DNA from: Oscillospiraceae bacterium
GTDB taxonomy: Bacteria > Bacillota > Clostridia > Oscillospirales > CAG-272
Assembly (NCBI GenBank): GCA_015064685.1
Contig: SVRT01000010.1
Span: 1-64,000, forward strand
Length of the DNA: 64,000 nucleotides
Direction: 5' to 3'
The position numbers and the translations under genes were made by a program. The notes beneath the pieces were generated by a model, which saw only the letters and a program-made list of their open reading frames with translations, did no database searches and was not told the origin of the DNA. Numbering within the stretch: the stretch's first letter is position 1; each line of letters opens with the position of its first letter. Below are positions 24,712 to 32,802 of the stretch, piece after piece.

Positions 24712-25599
24712 TTATCTGTTATCGTTCATTTTTTGTCTGAGTCTGTCATAAAAGCTGTCGTCCTTAATTCGAATAAACCTTGTATGTAAGGGCGAGCGTG
24801 TGATCCTTATCCTCTCACCGAGAGAAAGCTCATAATTTACTCTGCCGTCCACCGTCAGAAACAGTGTCTTTTCTCTCTGACAGTTGTTTTTGATCTCAAT
24901 GCTTGCGCTATCGGGAAAAATAAGCGGCCTTGCATAAAGCGAATGAGGACATATCGGTGTCACGCAAAGACAGTTAAGTCTCGGATCGACTATCGCGCCC
25001 CCCGCGGCAAGCGAATAAGCGGTAGAACCGGTCGGAGTTGAAACTATCATTCCGTCCGAGCGATATCCACCTATAAACACGCCACCCTCGTAAAGCTCAG
25101 TGTCAACTATTCTCGAGATCGTTCCGTTTGAAAGCACCGCGTCGTTTAGCGCGTACTCGTTCTTTCTGACACTGCCGTCAGTTGCCAGGATCTCAATATT
25201 GATCATTGAGCGCGTCTCGATTTTATAGTCTCCCGAAACAATGCTCTCAAGCTTGTCTATCTCTCCAAGCTCAAGCTCCGCCATATAGCCGAGGTGACCG
25301 AGATTGAGTCCCAATACACACGTGCCGTAAGGCGCAGATCTTCTTGCAGATTCAAGGATCGTTCCGTCACCGCCAAGCACTATAACGGCATCAACCGAGC
25401 TGTATGCCTCGTCTGCGGATAAGAAAGTAAAGTTTAGCCTTGCCTTGTTGCACCTGAATAGCTTGTCCTTGTTGTAAATAAGCGTACACACCTCGCATCC
25501 GAGATTAATTAGCTTTTGAGCAACTTTCATCGCGGCATTTGCCTTGTCGTATATGTTAAAATTGGTGATTATCAGCACCTTTTTAATGGGTCTGTTCAT
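24712..25599 (-). CDS. nadK: NAD kinase
   Basis: Phosphorylates NAD+ to NADP+. The ATG at 25599 gives 295 aa starting MNRPIKKVLIITN. VIVLGGDGTILESAR is the GGDGT nucleotide motif, followed by GLNLGHLGYMAEL and the substrate region STPTGSTAYSLAAGGAIVDP. It lies 19 nt after tlyA and 14 nt before argR. pnuC, a possible NAD-precursor importer, is elsewhere in the window. Confidence 0.97.
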   Translation of the reverse strand: MNRPIKKVLIITNFNIYDKANAAMKVAQKLINLGCEVCTLIYNKDKLFRCNKARLNFTFLSADEAYSSVDAVIVLGGDGTILESARRSAPYGTCVLGLNLGHLGYMAELELGEIDKLESIVSGDYKIETRSMINIEILATDGSVRKNEYALNDAVLSNGTISRIVDTELYEGGVFIGGYRSDGMIVSTPTGSTAYSLAAGGAIVDPRLNCLCVTPICPHSLYARPLIFPDSASIEIKNNCQREKTLFLTVDGRVNYELSLGERIRITRSPLHTRFIRIKDDSFYDRLRQKMNDNR

Positions 25600-25618
25600 T
25601 GTTGTTTGCCTTTCCGTA

Positions 25619-26401
25619 TCAATTGCGCGATATCGCAATTATATGCTTTGGATCAATTGAATTTACCGCAAGTGTTCCCTCTCTTTTTACAAAGCAGGCG
25701 AGATACTCACGGTTTCCGTCTCCTCCCTCTATCGGAGAATTAATTATGCCTATCGGCTCAAAGTGGTTCATTATTGCAGATTGCAATACCTTTTTGATAG
25801 CTCCCTCACGGTCCTTGGCATCCTTAACGATCCCATTTTTGCCAAGAGCCGAGCGTCCCGACTCAAATTGCGGCTTGATCAGACTGATAAAAACAGCACC
25901 GTCACACAAAACGTCCGATAGGGCGGGATGTATCAAGGTCTGCGAAATAAACGACACGTCCATCACCGCAACGTCAAATACTCCAAGCTCGTCGCGTGAA
26001 AGCGCACGCGCGTTATACCCTTCAATATTGACTACTCTCTCGTCACTCAGAAGCTTGGGATGAAGCTGTCCTCTTCCCGAGTCGATCGCATAAACAAAAG
26101 CAGCACCGTTTTGTAAAAGACAATCGGTAAATCCTCCCGTAGAGGCTCCGACGTCAATACACTTTTTACCCGCCACGTCGATTTTGAACTGTTCAAGAGC
26201 AGCCGAAAGCTTGAGCCCTCCTCTGCCAACAAACAGATCATTTTCGGTTATCACAACTGTGTGCTCGCCTTCACATATCTCCTCAGATGCCTTTTGAACG
26301 GTCTTGCCGTCCAATAACACCTTTCCCTCGGAAATAAGCCTTGCCGCACGTGTTCGGCTTTCAGCATAGCCGTTCTGCGATAAATAGGTATCAGCTCTCA
26401 T
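25619..26401 (-). CDS. tlyA: TlyA family rRNA (cytidine-2'-O)-methyltransferase
   Basis: Methylates cytidines of 16S and/or 23S rRNA. The 260-aa form starts at the ATG at 26401, where its ATG overlaps the upstream stop codon as ATGA; the track's 103-aa extension is out-of-frame read-through of the upstream gene. It has an N-terminal S4 domain (~1-60, MRADTYLSQNGYAESRTRAA) and an FtsJ-like methyltransferase with SAM motif DVGASTGGFTDCLLQ. Confidence 0.95.
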   Translation of the reverse strand: MRADTYLSQNGYAESRTRAARLISEGKVLLDGKTVQKASEEICEGEHTVVITENDLFVGRGGLKLSAALEQFKIDVAGKKCIDVGASTGGFTDCLLQNGAAFVYAIDSGRGQLHPKLLSDERVVNIEGYNARALSRDELGVFDVAVMDVSFISQTLIHPALSDVLCDGAVFISLIKPQFESGRSALGKNGIVKDAKDREGAIKKVLQSAIMNHFEPIGIINSPIEGGDGNREYLACFVKREGTLAVNSIDPKHIIAISRN

Positions 26402-26883
26402 ATTAATGAAATACCGAATGCAGGGATAAGAGCCATCGAAAATGCTACGACAGCACCCACCAGTGCTCCCGCAAAGACCTGAAGAGGCGTATGACCTGCC
26501 AACTCGCCAAATGCCTTTTGAGTCAGCTTGGGATCGTTTTTCGCCTCTGCAAACTCTTTGAAGATCATATTGAGTGCCTTGGCATGCTCGCCAACCTGAC
26601 GTCTCATTCCCATTGCATCTCTTATGACGATCATAGCTAGAATGAAGCTGATCGCAAACTCGCCCGAGCCAACACCGAACTTCAAGCCGCATGCGCACAA
26701 AAGCGCGCAAACAGCCGCCGTGTGCGATGAAGGCATTCCGCCCGTACCGAAGAAAAACTCGGTCAAGGTAAACTTCTTAACCTTGAACACTCCGGTTATA
26801 GACTTTAATATTTGTGCCACTACCCATCCGCATCCTGCGGATACAAGCGGATAATTCAATGCAAGTTCAAGAATAAAATCCAT
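26398..26883 (-). CDS. Divergent PAP2 family membrane protein (YuiD-like)
   Basis: A 161-aa membrane protein of the divergent PAP2/acid-phosphatase group, possibly acting on lipid or isoprenoid phosphates. GTGGMPSSHTAAVCALL carries the SxxH phosphatase motif; RDAMGMRRQVGEHAKALN is the second conserved block. It sits between ispA and tlyA, where dxs usually lies, and its stop overlaps the tlyA start by 4 bp. That context suggests prenyl diphosphates as substrate, which is inference. Confidence 0.88.
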   Translation of the reverse strand: MDFILELALNYPLVSAGCGWVVAQILKSITGVFKVKKFTLTEFFFGTGGMPSSHTAAVCALLCACGLKFGVGSGEFAISFILAMIVIRDAMGMRRQVGEHAKALNMIFKEFAEAKNDPKLTQKAFGELAGHTPLQVFAGALVGAVVAFSMALIPAFGISLI

Positions 26884-26901
26884 TTTATTTTTCCTAACTT
26901 T

Positions 26902-27804
26902 TTATTTTTTTCTGTCGCAAAGGAACTGCGCCAGATTAATGAGTCCTTCGGCTCCTTCAATATTATCAAGAGAATCTATCGCATCCTGCGTTAATCTCTT
27001 GGCATATTCGTACGCCTGCTCAACCGTAAAGAAGCTCAAAAACGTCGTCTTATTGCTTTCGCTATCAGAGCCTATATTTTTTCCAAGCTCCTCGTTTGTT
27101 GAAGTAACGTCAAGAATATCGTCAATTATCTGGAAGACAAGTCCAATCTTCTGCGCAAACGAGGTGAGCTTCTCTGTCATCTCGTGATTTGGAGCAAATC
27201 CCGCCGCAAGGCATCCAAGCTGAGCAGATGCGCATATCATAGCACCGGTTTTGCCCATATGCAATTCGATAAGCTCTGCCTCACTCAGATCGTGTGTTTC
27301 GCCGTAAAGGTCGATCACCTGCCCCTTGATCATTCCGTAACTTCCCGCAGCACCCGAAAGAATGGCTACCGCCGCTGCCGCACAATCGCCCGTCACGTGA
27401 GGATTCATAGCGCAAACGGAAAAGGCATCTGTCAGAAGCCCATCGCCCGCCAAGGTTGCGATCGCCTCGCCATACACTTTGTGATTTGTCGGCTTTCCGC
27501 GTCTCAGATCATCATTGTCCATACAAGGCAAGTCATCGTGAATAAGTGAGTAGGTATGTACCATCTCAATGGCGCAAGCAAAAGGCAATGCAGCACAGTC
27601 CTGTCCTCCAAGCATCTTGCAGGATTCAAGCAAAAGCGCGGCTCTTATTCTCTTGCCACCAGCCAAAAGACTGTATCTCTCGGCTTCGTAAAGCACGCTT
27701 GCTATGCCATTTTTTTCAGGATATATTTTTTCAAGCTCGGCATTTACTTTTTCAGCATTGCTCCGGAGTATATCAAGTGCGAGCTGCTCATTGTAGTTAA
27801 ACAT
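26902..27804 (-). CDS. ispA: Polyprenyl (farnesyl) diphosphate synthase
   Basis: Condenses IPP with allylic diphosphates to make farnesyl diphosphate. The 300-aa protein has both Asp-rich motifs, HDDLPCMDNDDLRRG and QIIDDILDVTS, plus GGKRIRAALLLES near the N-terminus. The chain-length region resembles IspA. The gene follows xseB by 29 nt in the xseA-xseB-ispA order typical of Firmicutes. Confidence 0.96.
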   Translation of the reverse strand: MFNYNEQLALDILRSNAEKVNAELEKIYPEKNGIASVLYEAERYSLLAGGKRIRAALLLESCKMLGGQDCAALPFACAIEMVHTYSLIHDDLPCMDNDDLRRGKPTNHKVYGEAIATLAGDGLLTDAFSVCAMNPHVTGDCAAAAVAILSGAAGSYGMIKGQVIDLYGETHDLSEAELIELHMGKTGAMICASAQLGCLAAGFAPNHEMTEKLTSFAQKIGLVFQIIDDILDVTSTNEELGKNIGSDSESNKTTFLSFFTVEQAYEYAKRLTQDAIDSLDNIEGAEGLINLAQFLCDRKK

Positions 27805-27833
27805 ATAAAACCCCTTTCAGAGTATTGATGATA

Positions 27834-28079
27834 TCAGGAATTGAAGGTGCCCTCAGGTACGTCAACGATTTCGATCTCGCCGTCCTTGCCCTGCTGAAGA
27901 ATCATAATTTTTCTCTTAGCATTCTCAAGCTCGCCCGAGCATCGCTCAACAAGACCAATGCCTTCTTCATACAGCTTAAGGGATTTGTCCAACGGGAGCT
28001 TTTCGTTCTCCATTTCCTTAACGATTTCTTCAAGCCTTAACATCGATTGCTCAAGGCTCATCTTCTTTTTTTCTGCCAT
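27834..28079 (-). CDS. xseB: Exodeoxyribonuclease VII small subunit
   Basis: Binds XseA to form exonuclease VII. The 81-aa protein is a helical hairpin with the family core SLEQSMLRLEEIVKEMENEKLPLDKSLKLYEEGI. It lies 13 nt after xseA. Confidence 0.96.
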   Translation of the reverse strand: MAEKKKMSLEQSMLRLEEIVKEMENEKLPLDKSLKLYEEGIGLVERCSGELENAKRKIMILQQGKDGEIEIVDVPEGTFNS

Positions 28080-28092
28080 TTTATTCTTCCTT

Positions 28093-29307
28093 TTATCTAC
28101 TGATCTTTTTTTCGGTTACTGTTGCGTTTATCTCACCGTCCGAGAGCTTAACGGTTATTATCTCGCCCATCTCGACATCATCAATCGAGGATACGATGCT
28201 TCCCTCTCGGTTTTCAACCACGCTGTAACCGTGTGAAAGAACCGCGAGGGGATTCACTCCCTCAAGGCGAGTGCATAACATTAAAAATCTGTTTTGCGTT
28301 TCATCCATGATGCTCTTTTGAGCATTTTCAAGCCTGTTTTTCAAAAGCTGGAGCGAATTGCTCTTTTCTTTCAATCTGTTGGCAGGTGACTGCAGCTCAA
28401 TGCTTTTGTGCATGAGCATAAGTTTTGTCTGTAAATTTCTTAATCGGTTGGCGGTAATGTCGTCTGCCTTTCGACTCAAAATTCTTACGCGTGAAAGAAT
28501 TTCCGACGTGTCCGGAAACGCAAGCTCCGCCGCGGCGGAGGGAGTCGGGGCGCGAAGATCGGAGACGAAGTCACATATTGTAAAATCCGTCTCGTGACCG
28601 ACGGCTGAAATAACCGGGATTTCGGATTCTGCGATCGTGCGCGCTAACGTTTCGTCGTTAAAGCACCATAGATCCTCGGCGGAACCGCCTCCTCGACCTA
28701 TGATTATTACGTCTACCTTTTGTCTGTTATTGAAGAAAAGAATTCCTCCGGTAAGGCTTCTCGGGGCAAGCTCACCCTGAACGTAGGACGGATAAATTAT
28801 TATCTCTGTGGATGGACTTCTTCTGCCTGACACGTTTATTATATCGTGCAATGCCGCGCCCGACGCTGAGGTGATTACACCAACGCTTTTCGGAAATTTC
28901 GGTATCGGCTTTTTTCGCTCGGGAGCGAAAAGTCCTTCTGCTTCAAGCCTTTTTTTGAGTTGCTCGAAGGCTATCGCAAGCGCGCCTGCGCCGTCGGGCT
29001 GCATATCGTCGATGATTATCTGACAATCTCCGCTTACTGTATATGAGGAAATTCTGCCGTGAACTATGACCTTCATTCCGCTTTCAAGACGGAATTTAAG
29101 CCGTGAGGCACTTGAACGGAACATCACCGCGCGGAGCGAGGAGGTTTCGTCCTTCAAGGAAAAATAGAGATGTCCTGAGCTGTAATTACTTTTAAAGTTC
29201 GAGATCTCTCCACGGAGAAAGACGCTTTTAAGCACTGCGCTCGATTCAAGCGTCATTTTTATATACTCGTTTATCTGCGTGACGCTGAAAATTGCCTGCT
29301 CTTGCAT
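28093..29307 (-). CDS. xseA: Exodeoxyribonuclease VII large subunit
   Basis: Catalytic subunit that degrades single-stranded DNA. The 404-aa protein has an N-terminal OB-fold (FSVTQINEYIKMTLE, LRGEISNFKSNYSSGHLYFSLKD) and the nuclease core with VIIIGRGGGSAEDLWCFNDE and ISAVGHETDFTICDFVSDLRAPTPSAAAEL. It heads the long minus-strand run down to yebC. Confidence 0.97.
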   Translation of the reverse strand: MQEQAIFSVTQINEYIKMTLESSAVLKSVFLRGEISNFKSNYSSGHLYFSLKDETSSLRAVMFRSSASRLKFRLESGMKVIVHGRISSYTVSGDCQIIIDDMQPDGAGALAIAFEQLKKRLEAEGLFAPERKKPIPKFPKSVGVITSASGAALHDIINVSGRRSPSTEIIIYPSYVQGELAPRSLTGGILFFNNRQKVDVIIIGRGGGSAEDLWCFNDETLARTIAESEIPVISAVGHETDFTICDFVSDLRAPTPSAAAELAFPDTSEILSRVRILSRKADDITANRLRNLQTKLMLMHKSIELQSPANRLKEKSNSLQLLKNRLENAQKSIMDETQNRFLMLCTRLEGVNPLAVLSHGYSVVENREGSIVSSIDDVEMGEIITVKLSDGEINATVTEKKISR

Positions 29308-29564
29308 TTCTTCCTCCTTTTTTGATATTGATAATCTTAACTTTTAGCTGAAAATAACGCAAAATTACGCATTTTTAGCGAATTATTAAGGCTTATTTGT
29401 GTTCTTGATCGAAATTTTCAGCCGATATATAGGTGAGATCTTGACGAAACACCGTTATTTTGGCTGTTTTTTACGGATTTTCACGCTTTTTGCCGTTTTT
29501 GAATAATATTCATTAAAAAATGCATATATACATTTTTTATGCATTTTTTCGTTATCATTCTTTT
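29308..29564. other. AT-rich intergenic region upstream of xseA
   Basis: About 257 bases with no coding signal. A possible minus-strand promoter (TTGCGT, 17 bp, TAAGAT) lies ~50 bp before xseA. The distal end holds the terminator of the nusB unit (below). The middle is AT-rich with short imperfect repeats; nothing else recognised. Confidence 0.45.
29513..29551 (-). terminator. Terminator of nusB and the TsaD paralog
   Basis: AAAAAATGCAT pairs with ATGCATTTTTT 14 nt after the TsaD-like stop codon, with a T run on the minus strand. Confidence 0.75.
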
Positions 29565-30533
29565 TTATTCGTTATCTGATGTATACGCTCTTCTTGTCAG
29601 AAGTGCGGTGCCTGCGGCATTATCAGCTGAAAACTCCGGCTCGGAAAAAAATACGTTGCCGAGCATTGAGAGTCTTTTGGCGATCCTCTTATTACTCATC
29701 ACACCGCCGGCAAACACTATCGGAATATCAGGATATATCTCTCTGAGATTAAGTGAGAGCTGTGTGAGAGTGTCTGCTATGAAATCAAAGCAGAATGCTG
29801 ACGTTACCGCCTTATCACCAGTCTCGGCATATAGCTTTGCGGCGAGATTCTCAAGTCCGGAAAGATTACACTTAAGTCCCTTCACCGATATCCTGCTCTT
29901 TTTATAGGGCACGGAGGTACAGAGAGCTTCCATCTCCTTACCGCACGGAAACGCGAGCCCCATAAGCACTCCTGTTCTGTCAACAGCCTGGCCTGCATTC
30001 ATGTCGTCGCTTCCGCCTATCTGCTCTATACTGAAGCTGTCAGTATTCGGCTTTACGAGAAGAAGCTCTGTCGTTCCGCCTGAGACGTGAAATGCGGCAA
30101 AAGGCATCTCTCCGTCTATCAAAGAGGTCATTCCCGACGAATACAGAGCCGCCATAACGTGACCGTTCTGGTGCGAAAAGCTGTACTTTTCACATCCGAC
30201 TGTCGCAGAGACCGTCTCTGCCGCCGAAACTCCCGCCAGAAAACAAGGCATATACGAGCCCTCCGCGTCTCTTGGGGTTGCGGAACAGCCCACGGCAACT
30301 ATACGGTGATCTCTGTATCCCGAATCGAGAAAGGCTTTAAGTCCTCGCATTATCTCGGGAAGATTTTTAGTGTGGGCAAAGAGCGCGTCGCTTTGTCTGA
30401 GTCCCCGCTCCCCCGCCTTTACGGGAAGCAGCTTTTTAAGGTTAAGTATCACCTTGCCGCTATCGTTACAAAGAGCAACCGAGGTCGTATAATTACTCGT
30501 ATCTATGCCGAGAAAAAGATCCTTTTCAGACAT
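29565..30533 (-). CDS. TsaD/Kae1-like paralog (peptidase M22 family)
   Basis: ASKHA-fold protein related to TsaD, the tRNA t6A-synthesis subunit, but not the standard one. At 322 aa it starts LFLGIDTSNYTTSVAL and has SHQNGHVMAALYS, aligning with the TsaD metal-binding HxxxH. A phosphate-binding segment FAAFHVSGGTTELLLVK and VFAGGVMSNKRIAKRL also match. The metal-site sequence and neighbours differ from canonical TsaD, whose gene is expected elsewhere. The ATG at 30533 overlaps the nusB end by 8 bp, so expression is coupled to nusB. Function of this clostridial paralog is not established. Confidence 0.8.
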   Translation of the reverse strand: MSEKDLFLGIDTSNYTTSVALCNDSGKVILNLKKLLPVKAGERGLRQSDALFAHTKNLPEIMRGLKAFLDSGYRDHRIVAVGCSATPRDAEGSYMPCFLAGVSAAETVSATVGCEKYSFSHQNGHVMAALYSSGMTSLIDGEMPFAAFHVSGGTTELLLVKPNTDSFSIEQIGGSDDMNAGQAVDRTGVLMGLAFPCGKEMEALCTSVPYKKSRISVKGLKCNLSGLENLAAKLYAETGDKAVTSAFCFDFIADTLTQLSLNLREIYPDIPIVFAGGVMSNKRIAKRLSMLGNVFFSEPEFSADNAAGTALLTRRAYTSDNE

Positions 30534-31029
30534 TTTCTTCGTCTTCTGTGATTTCTGCAGCAGGCTCATCATCGCTATTGGGCGAGGTTGCCATTTCCTC
30601 GACAAAGAGCTTTACGTCCTTACCGTCGATATCCTTAAAGAGTCCCGAAAGCACTCCGTTGACGAACTGCTTTGCCTTATCCTCTCCGTACTTCACAGAA
30701 AGCTCTACCGCCTGGCTGATAGAGATATTGGGGTGGATATCCTCGATAAAGAGCATCTCGTATATAGCGATACGAAGTATAGTTCTTGATACTCTTGAAA
30801 GTCTGTCGGCTCTCCATCCCTTTGAGTACTTGCTGATAACAGAGTCGATAAGCTCGGAGCGAGAGATCACACCGAAAAAGGTATTCTTCACGTATGCATC
30901 CGTGGGAAGCTCTCTGTCTCGGCATGCCAGATCGTATATCTCGGCGGGGCTATCTCCGTTTTTGAACTCTGTCTCAAAGAGCAGACCGAAAAGGATATCT
31001 CTTGCTTCTTTTCTCGAAATTTTTGCCAT
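30526..31029 (-). CDS. nusB: Transcription antitermination factor NusB
   Basis: All-helical RNA-binding factor that works with NusE in rRNA antitermination. The 167-aa protein has the family regions KEARDILFGLLFETEF, SRVSRTILRIAIYEMLF and ISISQAVELSVKYGEDKAKQFVNGVLSGL. A ~25-residue Asp/Glu-rich tail (SPNSDDEPAAEITEDEENV) extends beyond the usual length. It has its own strong promoter. Confidence 0.95.
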   Translation of the reverse strand: MAKISRKEARDILFGLLFETEFKNGDSPAEIYDLACRDRELPTDAYVKNTFFGVISRSELIDSVISKYSKGWRADRLSRVSRTILRIAIYEMLFIEDIHPNISISQAVELSVKYGEDKAKQFVNGVLSGLFKDIDGKDVKLFVEEMATSPNSDDEPAAEITEDEENV

Positions 31030-31111
31030 ATTATTATTCCTCCGTATCCCAAAAACAGTGTGCTAAAAATGTTCTGTTTTTGAAAAAAAGCATAATTAGT
31101 CAATTATATTA

Positions 31112-31140
31112 ATTATACATTTTTTTTGCATATTTGTCAA
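31112..31140 (-). promoter_or_regulatory. nusB promoter
   Basis: Perfect TTGACA (31135-31140), 17 bp, TATAAT (31112-31117) on the minus strand. Confidence 0.85.
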
Positions 31141-31262
31141 GGAGAGAAATAAATAAAAATACGGAAAAAATGAAAAATTATGCATTTTTTCGCATCACTT
31201 CTCTGACCGCATTATTTCCAATAAGACAACAAACCTTACGGATAAATATTTTCTTTTAGGTA

Positions 31263-31291
31263 TTGAAATATATTCTTTTTTATGGTAAAAT
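31263..31291 (+). promoter_or_regulatory. Promoter of the membrane protein / SGNH pair
   Basis: TTGAAA (31263-31268), 17 bp, TAAAAT (31286-31291), ~45 bp upstream of the ATG at 31336. Confidence 0.7.
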
Positions 31292-31335
31292 AAAGAGAAC
31301 AGAATTTCCAGATTATTTTGACGAGGACGCGAATT

Positions 31336-31830
31336 ATGAAGAACAACAATCTAATAAAATTCTTTTTCTGCTGCGGCTCAATTATCTACACGGCAGGAAC
31401 TACTCTTATAGTGCTGATATCACTCGGCTTAGCGCAGGACAAAGCTAACACGGCGATCTACGCAAGACCGCTTCTCTCATTTCTCCTGTTTGCCTTTATG
31501 ATGTCGCTTGGAAGCACGCTTTTCAGATACGAAAAGATCTCCTCTCCTATGAGAAGACTTGCACACGCTTTATGCTACATTCTCGGACTTCTCGTTTTTC
31601 TGCTTCTTTGCTCATTGAAATTCTATGCAGCCGTAATAGTAACCGCGGTTTTCGCTATCATATACGGAATCGTAGTTCTTATTAAGGCTTTGATCAGTGG
31701 CAATCTCGGTCGTCTTTCTACTCCAAATGCACCTACGGGTAAAAGCACAAAGAGTCAGGCAGGCGCAAAAAAGACCGACAGCAAGAAAAATCAGCCTGCG
31801 AAGGAACAGTATAAAAACAGATTCTCATAA
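31336..31830 (+). CDS. Hypothetical four-helix membrane protein with Lys-rich tail
   Basis: Not recognised. The 164-aa protein has four hydrophobic segments (~8-30, 38-58, 78-95, 98-120) and a positively charged cytoplasmic-type tail of ~40 residues rich in Lys, Ser and Gln (KKTDSKKNQPAKEQYK). It weakly resembles small DUF3021-type proteins in size and helix number only. The ATG at 31336 is preferred; the track starts at a TTG. It lies 11 nt before the SGNH-like gene, so the two are probably one operon and may act together at the membrane. Confidence 0.75.
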   Translation: MKNNNLIKFFFCCGSIIYTAGTTLIVLISLGLAQDKANTAIYARPLLSFLLFAFMMSLGSTLFRYEKISSPMRRLAHALCYILGLLVFLLLCSLKFYAAVIVTAVFAIIYGIVVLIKALISGNLGRLSTPNAPTGKSTKSQAGAKKTDSKKNQPAKEQYKNRFS

Positions 31831-31841
31831 TACATAACGGT

Positions 31842-32618
31842 ATGAAGAATTTCAACTTTATCTCAAGGCTGATGATAACGCTTCTGTCTGTTGCCTTGGT
31901 CGCGTGCATATCCTCATTTGTGATGCTATGCATTTACGGTATCAACTCCAAGCTCTTCACCTTCAATTCGGATAAAGTGGAGGAGACGATGCTCAGCTCG
32001 GCGCAGCTTGAGCGGACGTTTGATTACGGCAACAGCTATCTAAAAGGTATCGTCTTTGTCTCTGACAAGTCTATGGCATCAATATCCACCCGTGACGAGA
32101 TCAGCAAGAACCAGGTATGGTCTACAAAGGACAATTCCCTACCTCTTGATTACAATCTTGCTACAACGTCTATCATTCACTCTGACGGTGAAAAGGGCTC
32201 GTCTATCGCGGATGCGATAGAGCTATACAAGCCACAGTACGTTATCATCACTGTAGGCATTGAAAACGGTGTCGGACATTGCACCGAGGAAAAATTCAAG
32301 GAGTATTACACCCGTCTTATTGATTCTATACTTGACAAATCCCCGGACACAAGGATAATTTTACAGTCTGTTTTTCCCGTCTCAAAATCGGCAGAAAAAA
32401 ACGATCCCTCGATATCAAACGAGAGGATCGATCAAGCCAACATGTTTATTGCTTCTCTTGCAGAGGAGCTTGCGGTAAGATATCTTGACACCGCATCTGT
32501 TCTCAAGGGCGAGGACGGACGTCTTGATCCGAAATACGATTCAGGCAACGGCATTTCGCTCAATTCCGATGGATATGGGGCGGTGCTTGAATACATCAAG
32601 ACGCACGGATATAAATAA
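31842..32618 (+). CDS. Membrane-anchored SGNH/GDSL-fold protein, probably catalytically inactive
   Basis: A 258-aa protein with one N-terminal transmembrane anchor (~8-33) and an extracytoplasmic SGNH-hydrolase-like domain. Block I reads IVFVSDKSM where an active enzyme has GDS, so the nucleophilic Ser appears to be Lys. Block III is kept (ITVGIEN, for GxN). Block V reads GNGISLNSDGYG where DxxHLN is expected, so the His is Ser. Both key residues seem lost. A binding or scaffolding role with the upstream membrane protein is the simplest reading. The fold call is by motif order only. Confidence 0.75.
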   Translation: MKNFNFISRLMITLLSVALVACISSFVMLCIYGINSKLFTFNSDKVEETMLSSAQLERTFDYGNSYLKGIVFVSDKSMASISTRDEISKNQVWSTKDNSLPLDYNLATTSIIHSDGEKGSSIADAIELYKPQYVIITVGIENGVGHCTEEKFKEYYTRLIDSILDKSPDTRIILQSVFPVSKSAEKNDPSISNERIDQANMFIASLAEELAVRYLDTASVLKGEDGRLDPKYDSGNGISLNSDGYGAVLEYIKTHGYK

Positions 32619-32630
32619 CGTCAAAAAAAA

Positions 32631-32680
32631 CCTCATCACCCGCTTGCGCGGGAGCTTCCCCTCAAGGGGAAGCCTTTTTT
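32631..32680 (+). terminator. Double-hairpin terminator, possible dispersed-repeat copy
   Basis: Two adjacent hairpins: CCCGC-TTGC-GCGGG (32639-32652) and GCTTCCCC-TCAA-GGGGAAGC (32654-32673), then T6. It can end the SGNH transcript. The CCTCATCA...TTCCCCTCAAGGGGAAG pattern is familiar to me from intergenic repeats of clostridial genomes; only one copy is in this window. Confidence 0.7.
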
Positions 32681-32739
32681 AACATTTAAAAATCCCTTTT
32701 TAATTTTATGCTACGCTTTTTTATCTTGTTTTGTGTATA

Positions 32740-32773
32740 AAATACCCCCGACGCGAATGCGTCGGGGGTATTT
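32740..32773 (-). terminator. Terminator of the first tandem secreted-protein gene
   Basis: AAATACCCCCGACGC pairs with GCGTCGGGGGTATTT around a GAAT loop, about 30 nt past the stop codon. Confidence 0.85.
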
Positions 32774-32802
32774 ATTGAGATATTTGAATTTGTTAATTCA
32801 AA

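Larger units (their letters stand above)
31030..31335. other. Divergent intergenic region between nusB and the membrane-protein gene
   Basis: 306 AT-rich bases. Apart from the nusB promoter and the + strand promoter (31263-31291), no gene, repeat or structured element was recognised. Confidence 0.5.
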
